A stretch of DNA of 64,000 nt from JAXGMQ01 sp964613055 (lineage in GTDB: Bacteria; Caldisericota; Caldisericia; JAAYUI01). Shown here piece after piece: positions 52,146 through 61,074 of this stretch. The stretch is from assembly GCA_964613055.1 (NCBI GenBank), contig CAZTGD010000007.1, positions 1 to 64,000 on the forward strand, given 5' to 3'. The position numbers and the translations under genes were made by a program. Under the pieces are notes generated by a model, which saw nothing but the letters and a program-made list of their open reading frames with translations, did no database searches and had not been told where the DNA came from. Each line of letters starts with the position of its first letter. Position 1 is the stretch's first letter.

Positions 52146-53123
52146 TTATATCAACCAATACAGTCCAAGCATTATCGCACCAAACACAACTGAGGCTGTC
52201 CAAAACCAGAGTACTATCTTGACCTCAGACCAACCCAGCAATTCGAAATGATGGTGTATGGGTGTCATCAGGAATACCCTCTTTCCCTTGTGGTCACTGG
52301 AGAATCTCCTGGTCAGCTTGAAATAGGATGTTTGTATGATTGTTGAAAGTGCCTCAATAACAAACAGTAGTCCCCCAACGATGAAAAGCCATATCTGTCC
52401 TGAGTAAACAGCGGTTATAGCCAGCACACCACCCAAAGCGTTTGAACCTAGATTACCCATCCAAACCTTGGCTGGTTTGAAGTTAAAAACAAGGAAACCT
52501 ATCGTTGATCCGATTGTAGCCAATGGTATAATCGTTAGACCATAGCTGATTTTAATTACAATTGGCATTAGAGACAAAAGGGTTATTGAAGTAGCACCAC
52601 CTGCCAACCCATCAAGACCATCTGCCAGATTAACTGCATTTACAATCGCCAGTATGGCAATTATATACACCATCGCTGAAATAGTCTCTGGTGTACCGGG
52701 ACCAAAGACAGGTGGAAGTATCTGGTAATGAATCATAATGAACGGTAGTGTCACCATTATCTGCAGACCAATCGTCCACCTTCCTGGCAGTCCCTGAGCA
52801 GAGTTTGAAAGGACCTTAATAAGATCATCAACGAAACCTATTGCACCGAACCCCCACATACCATAGAGTCCCCACTTGATGAAATGATATGTGGAATCAG
52901 TCAATACACTCGTAAAATGAGGAACGATAAAGGCAACTACCGTTGCAGAGATCATGAATATGAATCCTCCCATACAGGGAGTGCCAACCTTTTTTTGATG
53001 TGAATCTGGTCCCTCTTTGCGAACCTTTTGGCCCAATCCCAGTGATCTGAGCAGAAGAATTGCTGGGTATCCAATGATCAAACTTAAGATGAAAGCGCTA
53101 GCTGTTAAGATTAAGCTGTCCAT
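52146..53123 (-). CDS. mraY: Phospho-N-acetylmuramoyl-pentapeptide transferase MraY
   Basis: 325 residues, about ten transmembrane helices. Motifs: KKVGTPCMGG at 44-53, FVDD at 97-100, NLADGLDGLAGG near 165, and PIHHHFELLGW near 288, the MraY-specific His-rich loop. The usual MGDxGS reads MGNLGSNALGG, Asn224 for Asp. It attaches the Park nucleotide to undecaprenyl phosphate. Unlike most genomes, it is alone here and not in a dcw/mur cluster. Confidence 0.93.
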   Translation of the reverse strand: MDSLILTASAFILSLIIGYPAILLLRSLGLGQKVRKEGPDSHQKKVGTPCMGGFIFMISATVVAFIVPHFTSVLTDSTYHFIKWGLYGMWGFGAIGFVDDLIKVLSNSAQGLPGRWTIGLQIMVTLPFIMIHYQILPPVFGPGTPETISAMVYIIAILAIVNAVNLADGLDGLAGGATSITLLSLMPIVIKISYGLTIIPLATIGSTIGFLVFNFKPAKVWMGNLGSNALGGVLAITAVYSGQIWLFIVGGLLFVIEALSTIIQTSYFKLTRRFSSDHKGKRVFLMTPIHHHFELLGWSEVKIVLWFWTASVVFGAIMLGLYWLI

Positions 53124-53145
53124 ATCTTTACCTCACTTCGATGGT

Positions 53146-53173
53146 ATTATATAAATCGATCGAAATCAGACAA
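53146..53173 (-). promoter_or_regulatory. Promoter of mraY
   Basis: Minus-strand -35 TTGTCT (53168-53173), 16 bp spacer, perfect -10 TATAAT (53146-53151). Start near 53139, 16 nt before the ATG, which has GAGG upstream. Confidence 0.55.
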
Positions 53174-53233
53174 GATTTTTTAGTTTCAATGTTCAAATCT
53201 AAACACTAGAATTGTATCATAAAGGAGGAATTC

Positions 53234-54658
53234 ATGGCTGAAAAGAAAAAGGATTCTATAAACGATAAACTCGGTTACAAGACCAAACTCGTCTGGGAAG
53301 ATGAATCGATCAGAGACTCAATAATGAAATTTGCAGTTCCGTATTCAGACTTCTTAACCGTTAACAAGACCGAACGAGAGGTAGCAAAGTGGGCTGTTGG
53401 TCAACTTAAAAAAGCTGGCTTTAAAAGAGATGGCAAGGATGGTAAAGTGTATGCCGTAAACAGAGGAAAATCAGTTATATCTGCAGTAATGGGAAAGAAA
53501 CCTATAACTGAAGGTTTTACACTTGTAATCGCACACATTGACTCCCCTCGCATTGACATCAAACAGGTACCACTGTATGAGGACAATGGTAATGCAATGC
53601 TTGATACCCACTACTATGGTGGGATCAAGAAATGGCAATGGACGAATATCCCCCTTGCAATTCATGGAACAATCGTCAAAAAAGACGGCACAAAGGTAGA
53701 AGTTTCATGGGGTGAAGAGGATGATGATGAATTCGGTCCAGTGTTCATAAGCGATATACTCATACATCTATCTAAAGACCAGATGACTCAACCTGCCGGA
53801 AAGATCATCAGTGGTGAAAATCTCAACGCAACAGCGGGGACGATTCCATTGACAGGTGATGAGTACGAGGATGAAAAAGACAAAGTCAAACTCTATCTGC
53901 TCAAGCTACTAAATGAAAGGTATGGAATTACAGAAGCTGATTTCATGTCTTCAGAGCTTGAACTCGTACCTGCGATCAAAGCCAGAGACATGGGTCTGGA
54001 CAAATCCCTTATCATGGGATATGGGCACGATGACAGGGTCTGTTCATACACAGCTCTCAAGGGACTCATTGATCTTAACGATCAACCAGAGCTGACTGCC
54101 ATTGTCTATCTCGTTGACAAGGAAGAGATCGGCTCAATGGGTACAACTGGAGCCGCAAATCATTTCCTAGAGTACTTCATTTCCAACCTATCAGACAACA
54201 TTTCGTTGTGGTCAATAATGCAGAAGTCATATTGTCTTAGTGCTGATGTTAACGCCGCATTTGACGTAAACTTCAAGGACAGATTCGAAGCTAAGAACGC
54301 GTCATTCCTTGGCAAGGGAATCACACTGACAAAGTTTACCGGAAGCCGTGGCAAGGGTGGCGCAAGCGATGCTTCAGCAGAGTTTGTGGCATCAATTAGG
54401 ATGTTGCTTGAGGATGAGAAGATCACATTCCAAACAGCTGAACTCGGCTCGGTTGACGTTGGTGGCGGTGGAACAGTTGCATACCTTCTTGCAGACAGGG
54501 GCATCGATACGCTTGACGCTGGTCCAGCTGTGCTCGGAATGCATGCGCCTAACGAAACAATCAGCAAGGCTGACCTTTACAACACGTATCTCGCTTACAA
54601 AGCCTTCCTGGGCAAGTTCGGTGACAAATACATCAGGATAGCAAAGAATACTGATTGA
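53234..54658 (+). CDS. M18 family aminopeptidase
   Basis: 474 residues. Zinc ligands: AHIDSPR near 97 (His), GYGHDDR near 260 (Asp), DKEEIGSMG near 297 (catalytic and metal Glu), SADVNAAFD near 337 and GMHAPNE near 440 (His). The HYYGGIKKWQW segment is typical of the family. It removes N-terminal residues (often acidic) in the cytoplasm, as an oligomer. SD AAGGAGG. Its stop overlaps the dut start by 1 nt. Confidence 0.93.
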   Translation: MAEKKKDSINDKLGYKTKLVWEDESIRDSIMKFAVPYSDFLTVNKTEREVAKWAVGQLKKAGFKRDGKDGKVYAVNRGKSVISAVMGKKPITEGFTLVIAHIDSPRIDIKQVPLYEDNGNAMLDTHYYGGIKKWQWTNIPLAIHGTIVKKDGTKVEVSWGEEDDDEFGPVFISDILIHLSKDQMTQPAGKIISGENLNATAGTIPLTGDEYEDEKDKVKLYLLKLLNERYGITEADFMSSELELVPAIKARDMGLDKSLIMGYGHDDRVCSYTALKGLIDLNDQPELTAIVYLVDKEEIGSMGTTGAANHFLEYFISNLSDNISLWSIMQKSYCLSADVNAAFDVNFKDRFEAKNASFLGKGITLTKFTGSRGKGGASDASAEFVASIRMLLEDEKITFQTAELGSVDVGGGGTVAYLLADRGIDTLDAGPAVLGMHAPNETISKADLYNTYLAYKAFLGKFGDKYIRIAKNTD

Positions 54659-55107
54659 TGAAGGTAAAACGTCTTTTAAAAGACGCTGTGTTGCCCCAAC
54701 AAGCACACATTGGAGATGCCGGCTTCGATTTGGTTTATACTAAACCAATCGAGCTGGCTCCTCTCCAGCGATTACAGGCTATGCTTGGTTACTCTGTTGA
54801 GATACCCGAGAATCACGTTGGATTGGTTTGCCCTCGGTCGGGGTTAGCGTTAAAAATGGGTCTAACTGTTCTCAACGCTCCTGGAATAATTGATTCAGGA
54901 TACCGAGGAGAACTGGGAGTCATCCTCATCAACCTAAGTAACCAGAACATCTCACTTCCACCGAAAACAAAGATCGCTCAAATGGTAGTCACACCATGCA
55001 TATCTGAAAGAGTTGAATTGGTTAACTCTCTCAGTTCTTCTGACAGGGGTGAAGATGGATTTGGCTCTACCGACAATAGTGTCTTTGAATCTGACAGTGA
55101 GTGGTAG
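54658..55107 (+). CDS. dut: dUTP diphosphatase
   Basis: 149 residues from the ATG at 54658 (TGATG overlap). The five motifs of trimeric dUTPases are seen: GDAGFDL, PRSGLALK, NAPGIIDSGYRGE, KIAQMVV and RGEDGFGSTD, the last with Asp where Gly is common. It hydrolyses dUTP to dUMP. It lacks a strong own promoter and probably depends on the aminopeptidase transcript. Confidence 0.95.
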   Translation: MKVKRLLKDAVLPQQAHIGDAGFDLVYTKPIELAPLQRLQAMLGYSVEIPENHVGLVCPRSGLALKMGLTVLNAPGIIDSGYRGELGVILINLSNQNISLPPKTKIAQMVVTPCISERVELVNSLSSSDRGEDGFGSTDNSVFESDSEW

Positions 55108-55198
55108 TTTTATACCTTTCTTATCAGTTGATCGCATAACTTATTAAACCAACTGCAAACACCAAAACCCTTTGATTTTAATTCTTATGTATGCTAGG

Positions 55199-55227
55199 TT
55201 GTTAACCAGTGGAAATCGTTGTATACT
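55199..55227 (+). promoter_or_regulatory. Promoter of the PilM-like/plsY operon
   Basis: -35 TTGTTA (55199-55204), 17 bp spacer, -10 TATACT (55222-55227). Start near 55234, giving a leader of about 60 nt that contains the hairpin at 55254-55284. Bases 55108-55198 show nothing else. Confidence 0.5.
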
Positions 55228-55253
55228 ACCCTCAGGCAAAATTCTGTGTTATT

Positions 55254-55284
55254 TGTTAGAAGATGTTGCACGACATCTTCAACA
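55254..55284 (+). repeat. Leader hairpin before the PilM-like gene
   Basis: Perfect 8-bp stem GAAGATGT/ACATCTTC (55259-55266, 55273-55280), extended by TGTT/AACA with one bulged A, loop TGCACG. It ends just before the ribosome site of the ATG at 55294. No T run follows, so it is not a terminator. Confidence 0.65.
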
Positions 55285-55293
55285 GGCGGTGAA

Positions 55294-56292
55294 ATGAAAT
55301 ATGGTTCAATAGGTATCCAATTGGGACAAAGAAAGGTCAAGATCGCTCAGATCGCCTTGGATGAAAAACAGTTTAGAGTGATCGAGATGATAAGTGTCCC
55401 AACACCTGAAGGTTCTTTGACTGACGGTTATGTGAAAACACCGCGGGTTCTTGGCGACTCGATTGGACGGGCTATAGATTCATCAAAATTCCATGGCAAT
55501 CGCGCAATGGTTGCCATACCAAGCGAGATACTCAAGATTTACCTTCTGTCCATTCCAAAAACAGCTAACCTGGACAGATACATTGCCTCCAAGCTATCCC
55601 AGATGGCTTTTGAACACCCAGAGGATCTTACATTTGATTACAAGGTTGCCAACACTAAAGACACAGCAATTGTGGCAGTAACAAACAAGAGGTATATAGC
55701 TAAAATTCGCGAGGTCGCTAGTGAAGCCGGTTTAAAACTCATCGGCACTGATCTGGAGATGCTTTCTATATACCGACATATAGGTAAGTGCTACAGAACA
55801 AAGAAAAACCCGATTGTAATTGCCCTGTTCACTCCTCCAAAACTGAAAATTGCCTTCTTCACTGATGCAATCCTCTCACAGCTTACTGTCACAAACTACC
55901 TCATCGGTGGCATTGTCAAACCAGACAAACCAATGCTAGAAGCATTCACTGACTCACTGGAGACCTTCAAAAGGAATAACATAATTACCAAACCCCCGAG
56001 CATTTTCCTGGCCGGATTGAGTTATGCTGATACTGACATTGAGAGATTTCTTTGGACTAATCTTGGTTTGACAACAACAGCAATCAGATGGTCTCAGCTA
56101 TATAACGTGTCTGAAAAATACAGGGATATTGATGAACTGATCAAACGGTTTGGTGCTTACTCCTGTTCATTGGGTCTTTCGATAGCTGATATCCAGATAA
56201 ATTCACAATTCAGTAATCCAATCATTCCCGATGTTCGGATTCCAGACTACGATCCTACACTGTACAACTTCCCACAAAGGATAGAGAAATGA
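55294..56292 (+). CDS. PilM-like actin-fold protein
   Basis: 332 residues from the ATG at 55294 (the frame extends 25 codons into the leader hairpin and is not believed). N-terminus GSIGIQLGQRKVKIAQI is the ASKHA phosphate loop of PilM/EutJ-type proteins, with AMVAIPSEILKIYLLSIP near 70 following the PilM pattern. No pilN, pilO, pilQ or prepilin gene is nearby; it is followed by plsY (ATGA). It may act in type IV pilus assembly or a divergent surface machine. Confidence 0.65.
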   Translation: MKYGSIGIQLGQRKVKIAQIALDEKQFRVIEMISVPTPEGSLTDGYVKTPRVLGDSIGRAIDSSKFHGNRAMVAIPSEILKIYLLSIPKTANLDRYIASKLSQMAFEHPEDLTFDYKVANTKDTAIVAVTNKRYIAKIREVASEAGLKLIGTDLEMLSIYRHIGKCYRTKKNPIVIALFTPPKLKIAFFTDAILSQLTVTNYLIGGIVKPDKPMLEAFTDSLETFKRNNIITKPPSIFLAGLSYADTDIERFLWTNLGLTTTAIRWSQLYNVSEKYRDIDELIKRFGAYSCSLGLSIADIQINSQFSNPIIPDVRIPDYDPTLYNFPQRIEK

Positions 56293-56897
56293 GCTTCTAT
56301 TATTATATTATTGGCGCGTATTTGCTGGGTTCTATCCCCTTCGGTCTTATCATCGGAAAACTGAGGGGTATAGATGTCAGAGATACAGGGTCTGGGAATA
56401 TAGGTGCTACCAACGTAGCCAGATCCACTGGTTGGCTCTATGGTGGTTTCTCTTTCTTGCTTGATTTCGCCAAAGGTCTTGTGCCAGTCCTCGTAGGTAA
56501 ACTCGCTGGTTTTGATCCGTGGCAGTGCACATTAATCGGACTTGCGGTATTTATTGGTCACTGCTGGTCGGTGTTCCTTTTGTTCAAGGGTGGAAAAGGT
56601 ATCTCAACGACACTGGGTATAATAATAATGCTTGATTGGCGCTTGGGTTTAGCATCCGCTTTACTGTGGCTCATAATCGTTCTTACATGGCGATACGTCA
56701 GTCTAGCTTCCATCATCACGATATCTCTTGTCCCATTTGGATTCCTTCTAGCTAAATTCGATATACTTGAATTTGCAGTATTGATAGTTATCGCCTTATT
56801 CGCAATCCTAAAACACATACCCAATATAAGACGTTTAATCGATGGGGAGGAATATAAATTCGGAGAGAAAGCGCTGGTTCGTGTTAATCAGAATTGA
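56289..56897 (+). CDS. plsY: Acyl-phosphate:glycerol-3-phosphate acyltransferase
   Basis: 202 residues, about five transmembrane helices. Motif 1 GSGNIGATNVAR near 37, motif 2 LFKGGKGISTTLG near 98, and a GHxxxxF-like segment (GHCWSVFLLF). It makes lysophosphatidic acid from acyl phosphate, so lipids are of the bacterial ester type. Its end overlaps the TsaC-like frame. Confidence 0.95.
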   Translation: MSFYYYIIGAYLLGSIPFGLIIGKLRGIDVRDTGSGNIGATNVARSTGWLYGGFSFLLDFAKGLVPVLVGKLAGFDPWQCTLIGLAVFIGHCWSVFLLFKGGKGISTTLGIIIMLDWRLGLASALLWLIIVLTWRYVSLASIITISLVPFGFLLAKFDILEFAVLIVIALFAILKHIPNIRRLIDGEEYKFGEKALVRVNQN

Positions 56898-57525
56898 CTC
56901 AAAGAAACCAAAATCTGAACTAATCAAATCTGTTGCTCGGATGCTTGATATTGGTGAGTTGGTAATCTTAAAAACAGATACCATCTACGGAATATGTGCT
57001 AATGCCTTATCGGAGGCAGGAGTCACGCGTTTATTCTCAGCAAAGATGAGGCAAGAAACCAAGCCCATTGGGGTATTTGTTAGAACCATTCAGGAACTGA
57101 AACAACACTGCTTTATCGATAAAAAGTATTACAAATTTCTTGATACCATATGGCCGGGTCCAATCACATGTGTATTGCCTAGGTTGAAGAAATCATCTTT
57201 AAAGATCACACCGACAAAAAAGCAACCGAAAACTGTAGCTGTTAGAATCCCAGACAATAAGATCATTTTAAGTTTAATAAGGGAACTAAAAGCACCCTTG
57301 ATTCAGTCATCAGTGAATGTAGCCGGACAACCACGCGTGCAATACTCAGATATAATTAAATCCTATAATCGATTTGCTGATGTGATGCTTGACAGTGGGT
57401 CTGAAGAACACGATGAACCCTCAACCGTTATCAGTCTTGTGAGCAACCAGGTGAAACTGCTTCGCAAGGGTTCAACGAGTTGGGACGATATTAAAACTCA
57501 TTCCGATATGGTGCATAAATTCTAA
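56842..57525 (+). CDS. tsaC: Threonylcarbamoyl-AMP synthase (TsaC/YrdC)
   Basis: 227 residues at most. LKTDTIYGICANA near 42, KMRQETKPIGVFV near 66 and QSSVNVAGQPRV near 150 identify the YrdC domain. It makes the intermediate for t6A37 of tRNAs. The ATG at 56842 has no SD and overlaps plsY by 56 nt; a GTG at 56881 would remove 13 residues and is a fair alternative. Confidence 0.88.
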   Translation: MGRNINSERKRWFVLIRIDSKKPKSELIKSVARMLDIGELVILKTDTIYGICANALSEAGVTRLFSAKMRQETKPIGVFVRTIQELKQHCFIDKKYYKFLDTIWPGPITCVLPRLKKSSLKITPTKKQPKTVAVRIPDNKIILSLIRELKAPLIQSSVNVAGQPRVQYSDIIKSYNRFADVMLDSGSEEHDEPSTVISLVSNQVKLLRKGSTSWDDIKTHSDMVHKF

Positions 57526-57564
57526 CGAGTTCCTATACTACATAGCCTTTGAGGTGGTTGTCAC

Positions 57565-57593
57565 TTGACGAATGTATATTTATCAGTTATTTA
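57565..57593 (+). promoter_or_regulatory. Weak promoter candidate before the lipoprotein gene
   Basis: -35 TTGACG (57565-57570), 17 bp spacer, -10 TATTTA (57588-57593), in an A+T-rich gap of 112 bp. The -10 is poor; TATATA boxes a few bases further could serve instead. Confidence 0.3.
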
Positions 57594-57637
57594 TATATAC
57601 AGGAAAAGTACACTAAAGGCTTAAGAAGGAGGGTATG

Positions 57638-59140
57638 ATGTCGTATCATTATTGGATGACTATCGCCCTTGTTGTAATTCTTTTATCAGGTTGCACTGCA
57701 GATGGTGGTGAGTTAGATAAATCTGGAGCTGAAGATATTGCACACGGCAGGATCATAGTGACGTCAGGCGATGAGATGGAGTATCTCGAACAGGACCCTG
57801 AGAAATGGTTCCTTTATGATCAAGGTTTCGACTGGGATAATCCTGATCCAAGCTTGACCGACTGGGACAACTACAACATAAATCTTGACGATTTGCCTTG
57901 GGATGCCGAACAGTGGATGCATGGTGGTTGGCATGACATAATTCAGATTGACAGGAATGAATTAAGCAATTCAATCGGGGAAAATGATTGGGTCAGCATG
58001 TACAACTACGGAGCTGAGTGGGTTTACTACCTCGAGGAACCGTATACCTGGAATATGCTGGAATTTCCTGAGAACAAACGGACTCTGATCAAGGGTATAA
58101 ACCAGAATATAATCGACTCATCATGGTTACCCAGCATATACCGACAATTTTTCACACTCAAAAGGGTTTCCTCAGGTACGCTAACGCTGTGGGTTATTGG
58201 TGAAGTCGATGTCTATATAGACCCACCATTTGGTACGAGGCTGTTATCAAACGATAGCCCAAAACCCAGATGCTTCCTGGGTAGAGGAGTTGGTAATGGA
58301 GCTAATCCAACAAAGATAACAATAAGCATACCGGAGATTAAGAGTGGCACCCATTGTCTCTATTTTGTACACAGAGCCGCACCTCAAGCTGAACAGTTTG
58401 CGATGATGCACACACTTACTGCTACACCTTTCACCAGTCAAACCAGCGATGGTGGATGGGCGGTAGAAGAATGTGACTGCTCTTGCCTTTCAAGCAACGC
58501 TACTGCTGAGTACCTGGTTCATGACGTTAACTTGCCAAACGGCAAGGTTTGGGAACCCGTCCCAGGAACCGATCACTCTACCGAATATGTGTTGGGTAAA
58601 TGGGAACCTGTTCATATAATCCCGTGTCATCAGGCAGACAAGAAAGCCTGGGGCAAAGATTATCGAGGCACACCATGGCAAACACTTTACAACAAGTGCG
58701 CGAGTTGGATATACACGGTATCAGATCCAATGGATGAGTGGAATCATTGTCGAGCGTGGGAGACAAATATATACAGGCAGGTATTCTCGGTCGATAAGGA
58801 CTGTAATGCCAATCTCATTCTATACTCAAACGACCTCGTTGATGTATATGTGGATCCATTCATTGACCTAGATCCACCATATGACTCAACACCTCTGATA
58901 AGCACAGACCCAAATGGTCAAGCACCGAATATTGCAAATCCATATCATGTAGGTACTTCAGTCCACATGCATGGAGGAAGGATGATGACCATTCCAATTT
59001 TTTTACCCAAGGGTACACACACACTATATTTTGTGCATAAGAACCAGTACTATCCAAGTGATCAAACAAAGGCTTACGATTACTATGGACTTATCTACTC
59101 CCTATGCTGTAAAGAAGAATGCAAATGCGATGATGAATAG
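57638..59140 (+). CDS. Lipoprotein with duplicated beta-rich domain and Cys clusters, unknown function
   Basis: 500 residues from the second of two ATGs (GGAGG, 5 nt spacing). Lipobox LLSGC near residue 19 gives a lipid-anchored surface protein. Two similar halves of about 200 residues each are seen: AEWVYYLEEP...SIYRQFFTL...VDVYIDPPF...GTHCLYFVH and ASWIYTVSDP...NIYRQVFSV...VDVYVDPFI...GTHTLYFVH. A Cys-rich linker (EECDCSCLSS) separates them, and the C-terminus ends CCKEECKCDDE. I recognise no family; the halves look like a jelly-roll fold. Possible metal binding is inferred from the Cys clusters. Confidence 0.75.
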   Translation: MSYHYWMTIALVVILLSGCTADGGELDKSGAEDIAHGRIIVTSGDEMEYLEQDPEKWFLYDQGFDWDNPDPSLTDWDNYNINLDDLPWDAEQWMHGGWHDIIQIDRNELSNSIGENDWVSMYNYGAEWVYYLEEPYTWNMLEFPENKRTLIKGINQNIIDSSWLPSIYRQFFTLKRVSSGTLTLWVIGEVDVYIDPPFGTRLLSNDSPKPRCFLGRGVGNGANPTKITISIPEIKSGTHCLYFVHRAAPQAEQFAMMHTLTATPFTSQTSDGGWAVEECDCSCLSSNATAEYLVHDVNLPNGKVWEPVPGTDHSTEYVLGKWEPVHIIPCHQADKKAWGKDYRGTPWQTLYNKCASWIYTVSDPMDEWNHCRAWETNIYRQVFSVDKDCNANLILYSNDLVDVYVDPFIDLDPPYDSTPLISTDPNGQAPNIANPYHVGTSVHMHGGRMMTIPIFLPKGTHTLYFVHKNQYYPSDQTKAYDYYGLIYSLCCKEECKCDDE

Positions 59141-59150
59141 AGGATAGGCT

Positions 59151-60560
59151 GTGACTGACACTTTGCCATTCTATATAGAGGGTGAAAGACACAGCGACCA
59201 AACAATTGATGTAACGGACAAATACACGGGCGATACCATCGCCCGTGTTTCAGTTTGTGAAGAATCTGATGTTGATTTGGCTTATAATGTAGCCAGCAAA
59301 GCAAAGCCCATTCCTTTTCATAAACGTGCAGATATCCTAGATAAAGCATCGGTTATTGTGTCCAACCGAAAAAGGGAGCTGGCAGAGACAATATGCAGTG
59401 AAGCTGGTAAACCGATAAAACTCGCCGATGGAGAGGTGGACAGATGTGCACAAACATTGAAAATTTCAGCCTCTGTTGCTAGAACACTGAAGGGGGAAAC
59501 AATCAACTTCCCCGCCCACCCAGGCGGTGTTAATCGAAGAGGATACGTTTCGTATGAACCCGTAGGAACCGTATGCGCAATATCTCCATTTAACTTCCCA
59601 CTGAATCTCATAACCCACAAGATAGCACCAGCAATCTCAGCTGGATGCCCAGTTGTTGCAAAACCCGCCAGCAAAACCCCCATCTCTGCATTAAAGCTTG
59701 CAGAGATTCTCTATGAAGCCGGTCTCCCTCAAGAACATCTTTCAGTACTTATCGGTTCAGGTCCGACTATTGGTAAATTCATCGTATCTCATGGAGAATG
59801 CAAACACATCAGCTTCACAGGTAGCCCAGATGTGGGTTGGGGTCTTGTTAAGATAAACCCATATGCTGGCAGGACACTTGAACTCGGTTCAAACTCCGCC
59901 ATGATAGCCGATGGTAGTTGGGAGGTAGCAGATATTGCCAGAAAAGCTGTTACAGCGTCCATGGCATACTCCGGACAGGTTTGTATCTCTCTTCAAACAC
60001 TTTACATTACCGTGGATATCTTTGATGATGTTTGTGATGCTGTTATCTCAGAGGTTGAACAATTGAAGATCGGTGATCCACATAACCCAGAATTCAAGAT
60101 CGGACCAATGATCTCCGAAAATGAGGCTGACAGAGTAAGGAATTGGATTGAGCAAGCAACGACAGAGGGTGGCGAACTTCTCTATGGTGCTGACCAGGAC
60201 AAAACAATGCTTGGACCACACATCGTGACCTTTGTACCAGAAACATCCAGTATCGTTTCAAAAGAAGTGTTTGGACCTGTGTTAACGATTAATTCTGTTG
60301 ATAGTCTAGATGATGCTGTCTCAAGAATAAACAAATCCAGCTACGGTATCAACACAGGTGTACTTGTCAGCGACTACAGAAAGGCTTTGCATGTTTCAGA
60401 ATCATTAGATGTTGCAGGTGTTATAATCGGTGACAGCCCAATATTCCGCACCGATCAGATGCCCTATGGTGGCATCAAAGGATCAGGCATTGGGAGGGAA
60501 GGACCCTCTTGGGCAGTCAGAGACCTTGTCAGAGAGAAACTCACCGTTTTTACACTGTAG
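59151..60560 (+). CDS. NAD(P)-dependent aldehyde dehydrogenase
   Basis: 469 residues from a GTG (GAGG, 7 nt). Glu in LELGSNSA near 245 and catalytic Cys in SGQVCIS near 278 are in place, with ISPFNFPLN near 145 and KEVFGPVL near 370. The ALDH superfamily is sure; the substrate is not (the LELGSN variant and FTGSPDVGW suggest a lactaldehyde or semialdehyde enzyme). It is 10 bp after the lipoprotein gene. Confidence 0.88.
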   Translation: MTDTLPFYIEGERHSDQTIDVTDKYTGDTIARVSVCEESDVDLAYNVASKAKPIPFHKRADILDKASVIVSNRKRELAETICSEAGKPIKLADGEVDRCAQTLKISASVARTLKGETINFPAHPGGVNRRGYVSYEPVGTVCAISPFNFPLNLITHKIAPAISAGCPVVAKPASKTPISALKLAEILYEAGLPQEHLSVLIGSGPTIGKFIVSHGECKHISFTGSPDVGWGLVKINPYAGRTLELGSNSAMIADGSWEVADIARKAVTASMAYSGQVCISLQTLYITVDIFDDVCDAVISEVEQLKIGDPHNPEFKIGPMISENEADRVRNWIEQATTEGGELLYGADQDKTMLGPHIVTFVPETSSIVSKEVFGPVLTINSVDSLDDAVSRINKSSYGINTGVLVSDYRKALHVSESLDVAGVIIGDSPIFRTDQMPYGGIKGSGIGREGPSWAVRDLVREKLTVFTL

Positions 60561-60603
60561 TTCTCCTTGTAAATATATACATTTTAATTAGGATTGAGTC
60601 CAT

Positions 60604-61074
60604 ATGTATAGCTACTCGATTGCAGTTGGAAGCGACCATGGAGGGTTTGAATTAAAGGAGAGGGTTATTGCTTTCCTTAAAGAAGAAAAGCATATCATTA
60701 CAGATTTTGGTACAACCTCTGATAACAGTGTTGACTACCCGGATTTCGCTGAAAAGGTTAGTAAATCGGTTTCTCAAGACAAGTACAATTTTGGTATCCT
60801 GATATGTGGTACGGGTATTGGTATGGATATGAGTGCTAACAAAATCAGGGGAATCAGAGCTGCAAACTGCACAAACTCAACGATGGCAAGGTTGTCCAGA
60901 CAACATAACAATGCAAATATTCTATGCATTGGAGCAAGAACTGTCGGAGAAGTGCTTGCAAAGGATATAATCATTTCGTTTCTCTCAAGTGAATTTAAAG
61001 GCGGTCGTCACAAGCGACGCGTTAATAAGATAAATAAACTGGAGGAGAATAATGAGTGGACTCAACAGGATTGA
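60604..61074 (+). CDS. rpiB: Ribose-5-phosphate isomerase B
   Basis: 156 residues. GSDHGGFELK near 8, CGTGIGMDMSANKIRGIRAA near 78 with the active-site Cys, and RQHNNANILCIGAR near 100. The C-terminal tail is Lys/Asn-rich. It interconverts ribose 5-phosphate and ribulose 5-phosphate. It overlaps glyA by 23 nt. Confidence 0.95.
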   Translation: MYSYSIAVGSDHGGFELKERVIAFLKEEKHIITDFGTTSDNSVDYPDFAEKVSKSVSQDKYNFGILICGTGIGMDMSANKIRGIRAANCTNSTMARLSRQHNNANILCIGARTVGEVLAKDIIISFLSSEFKGGRHKRRVNKINKLEENNEWTQQD

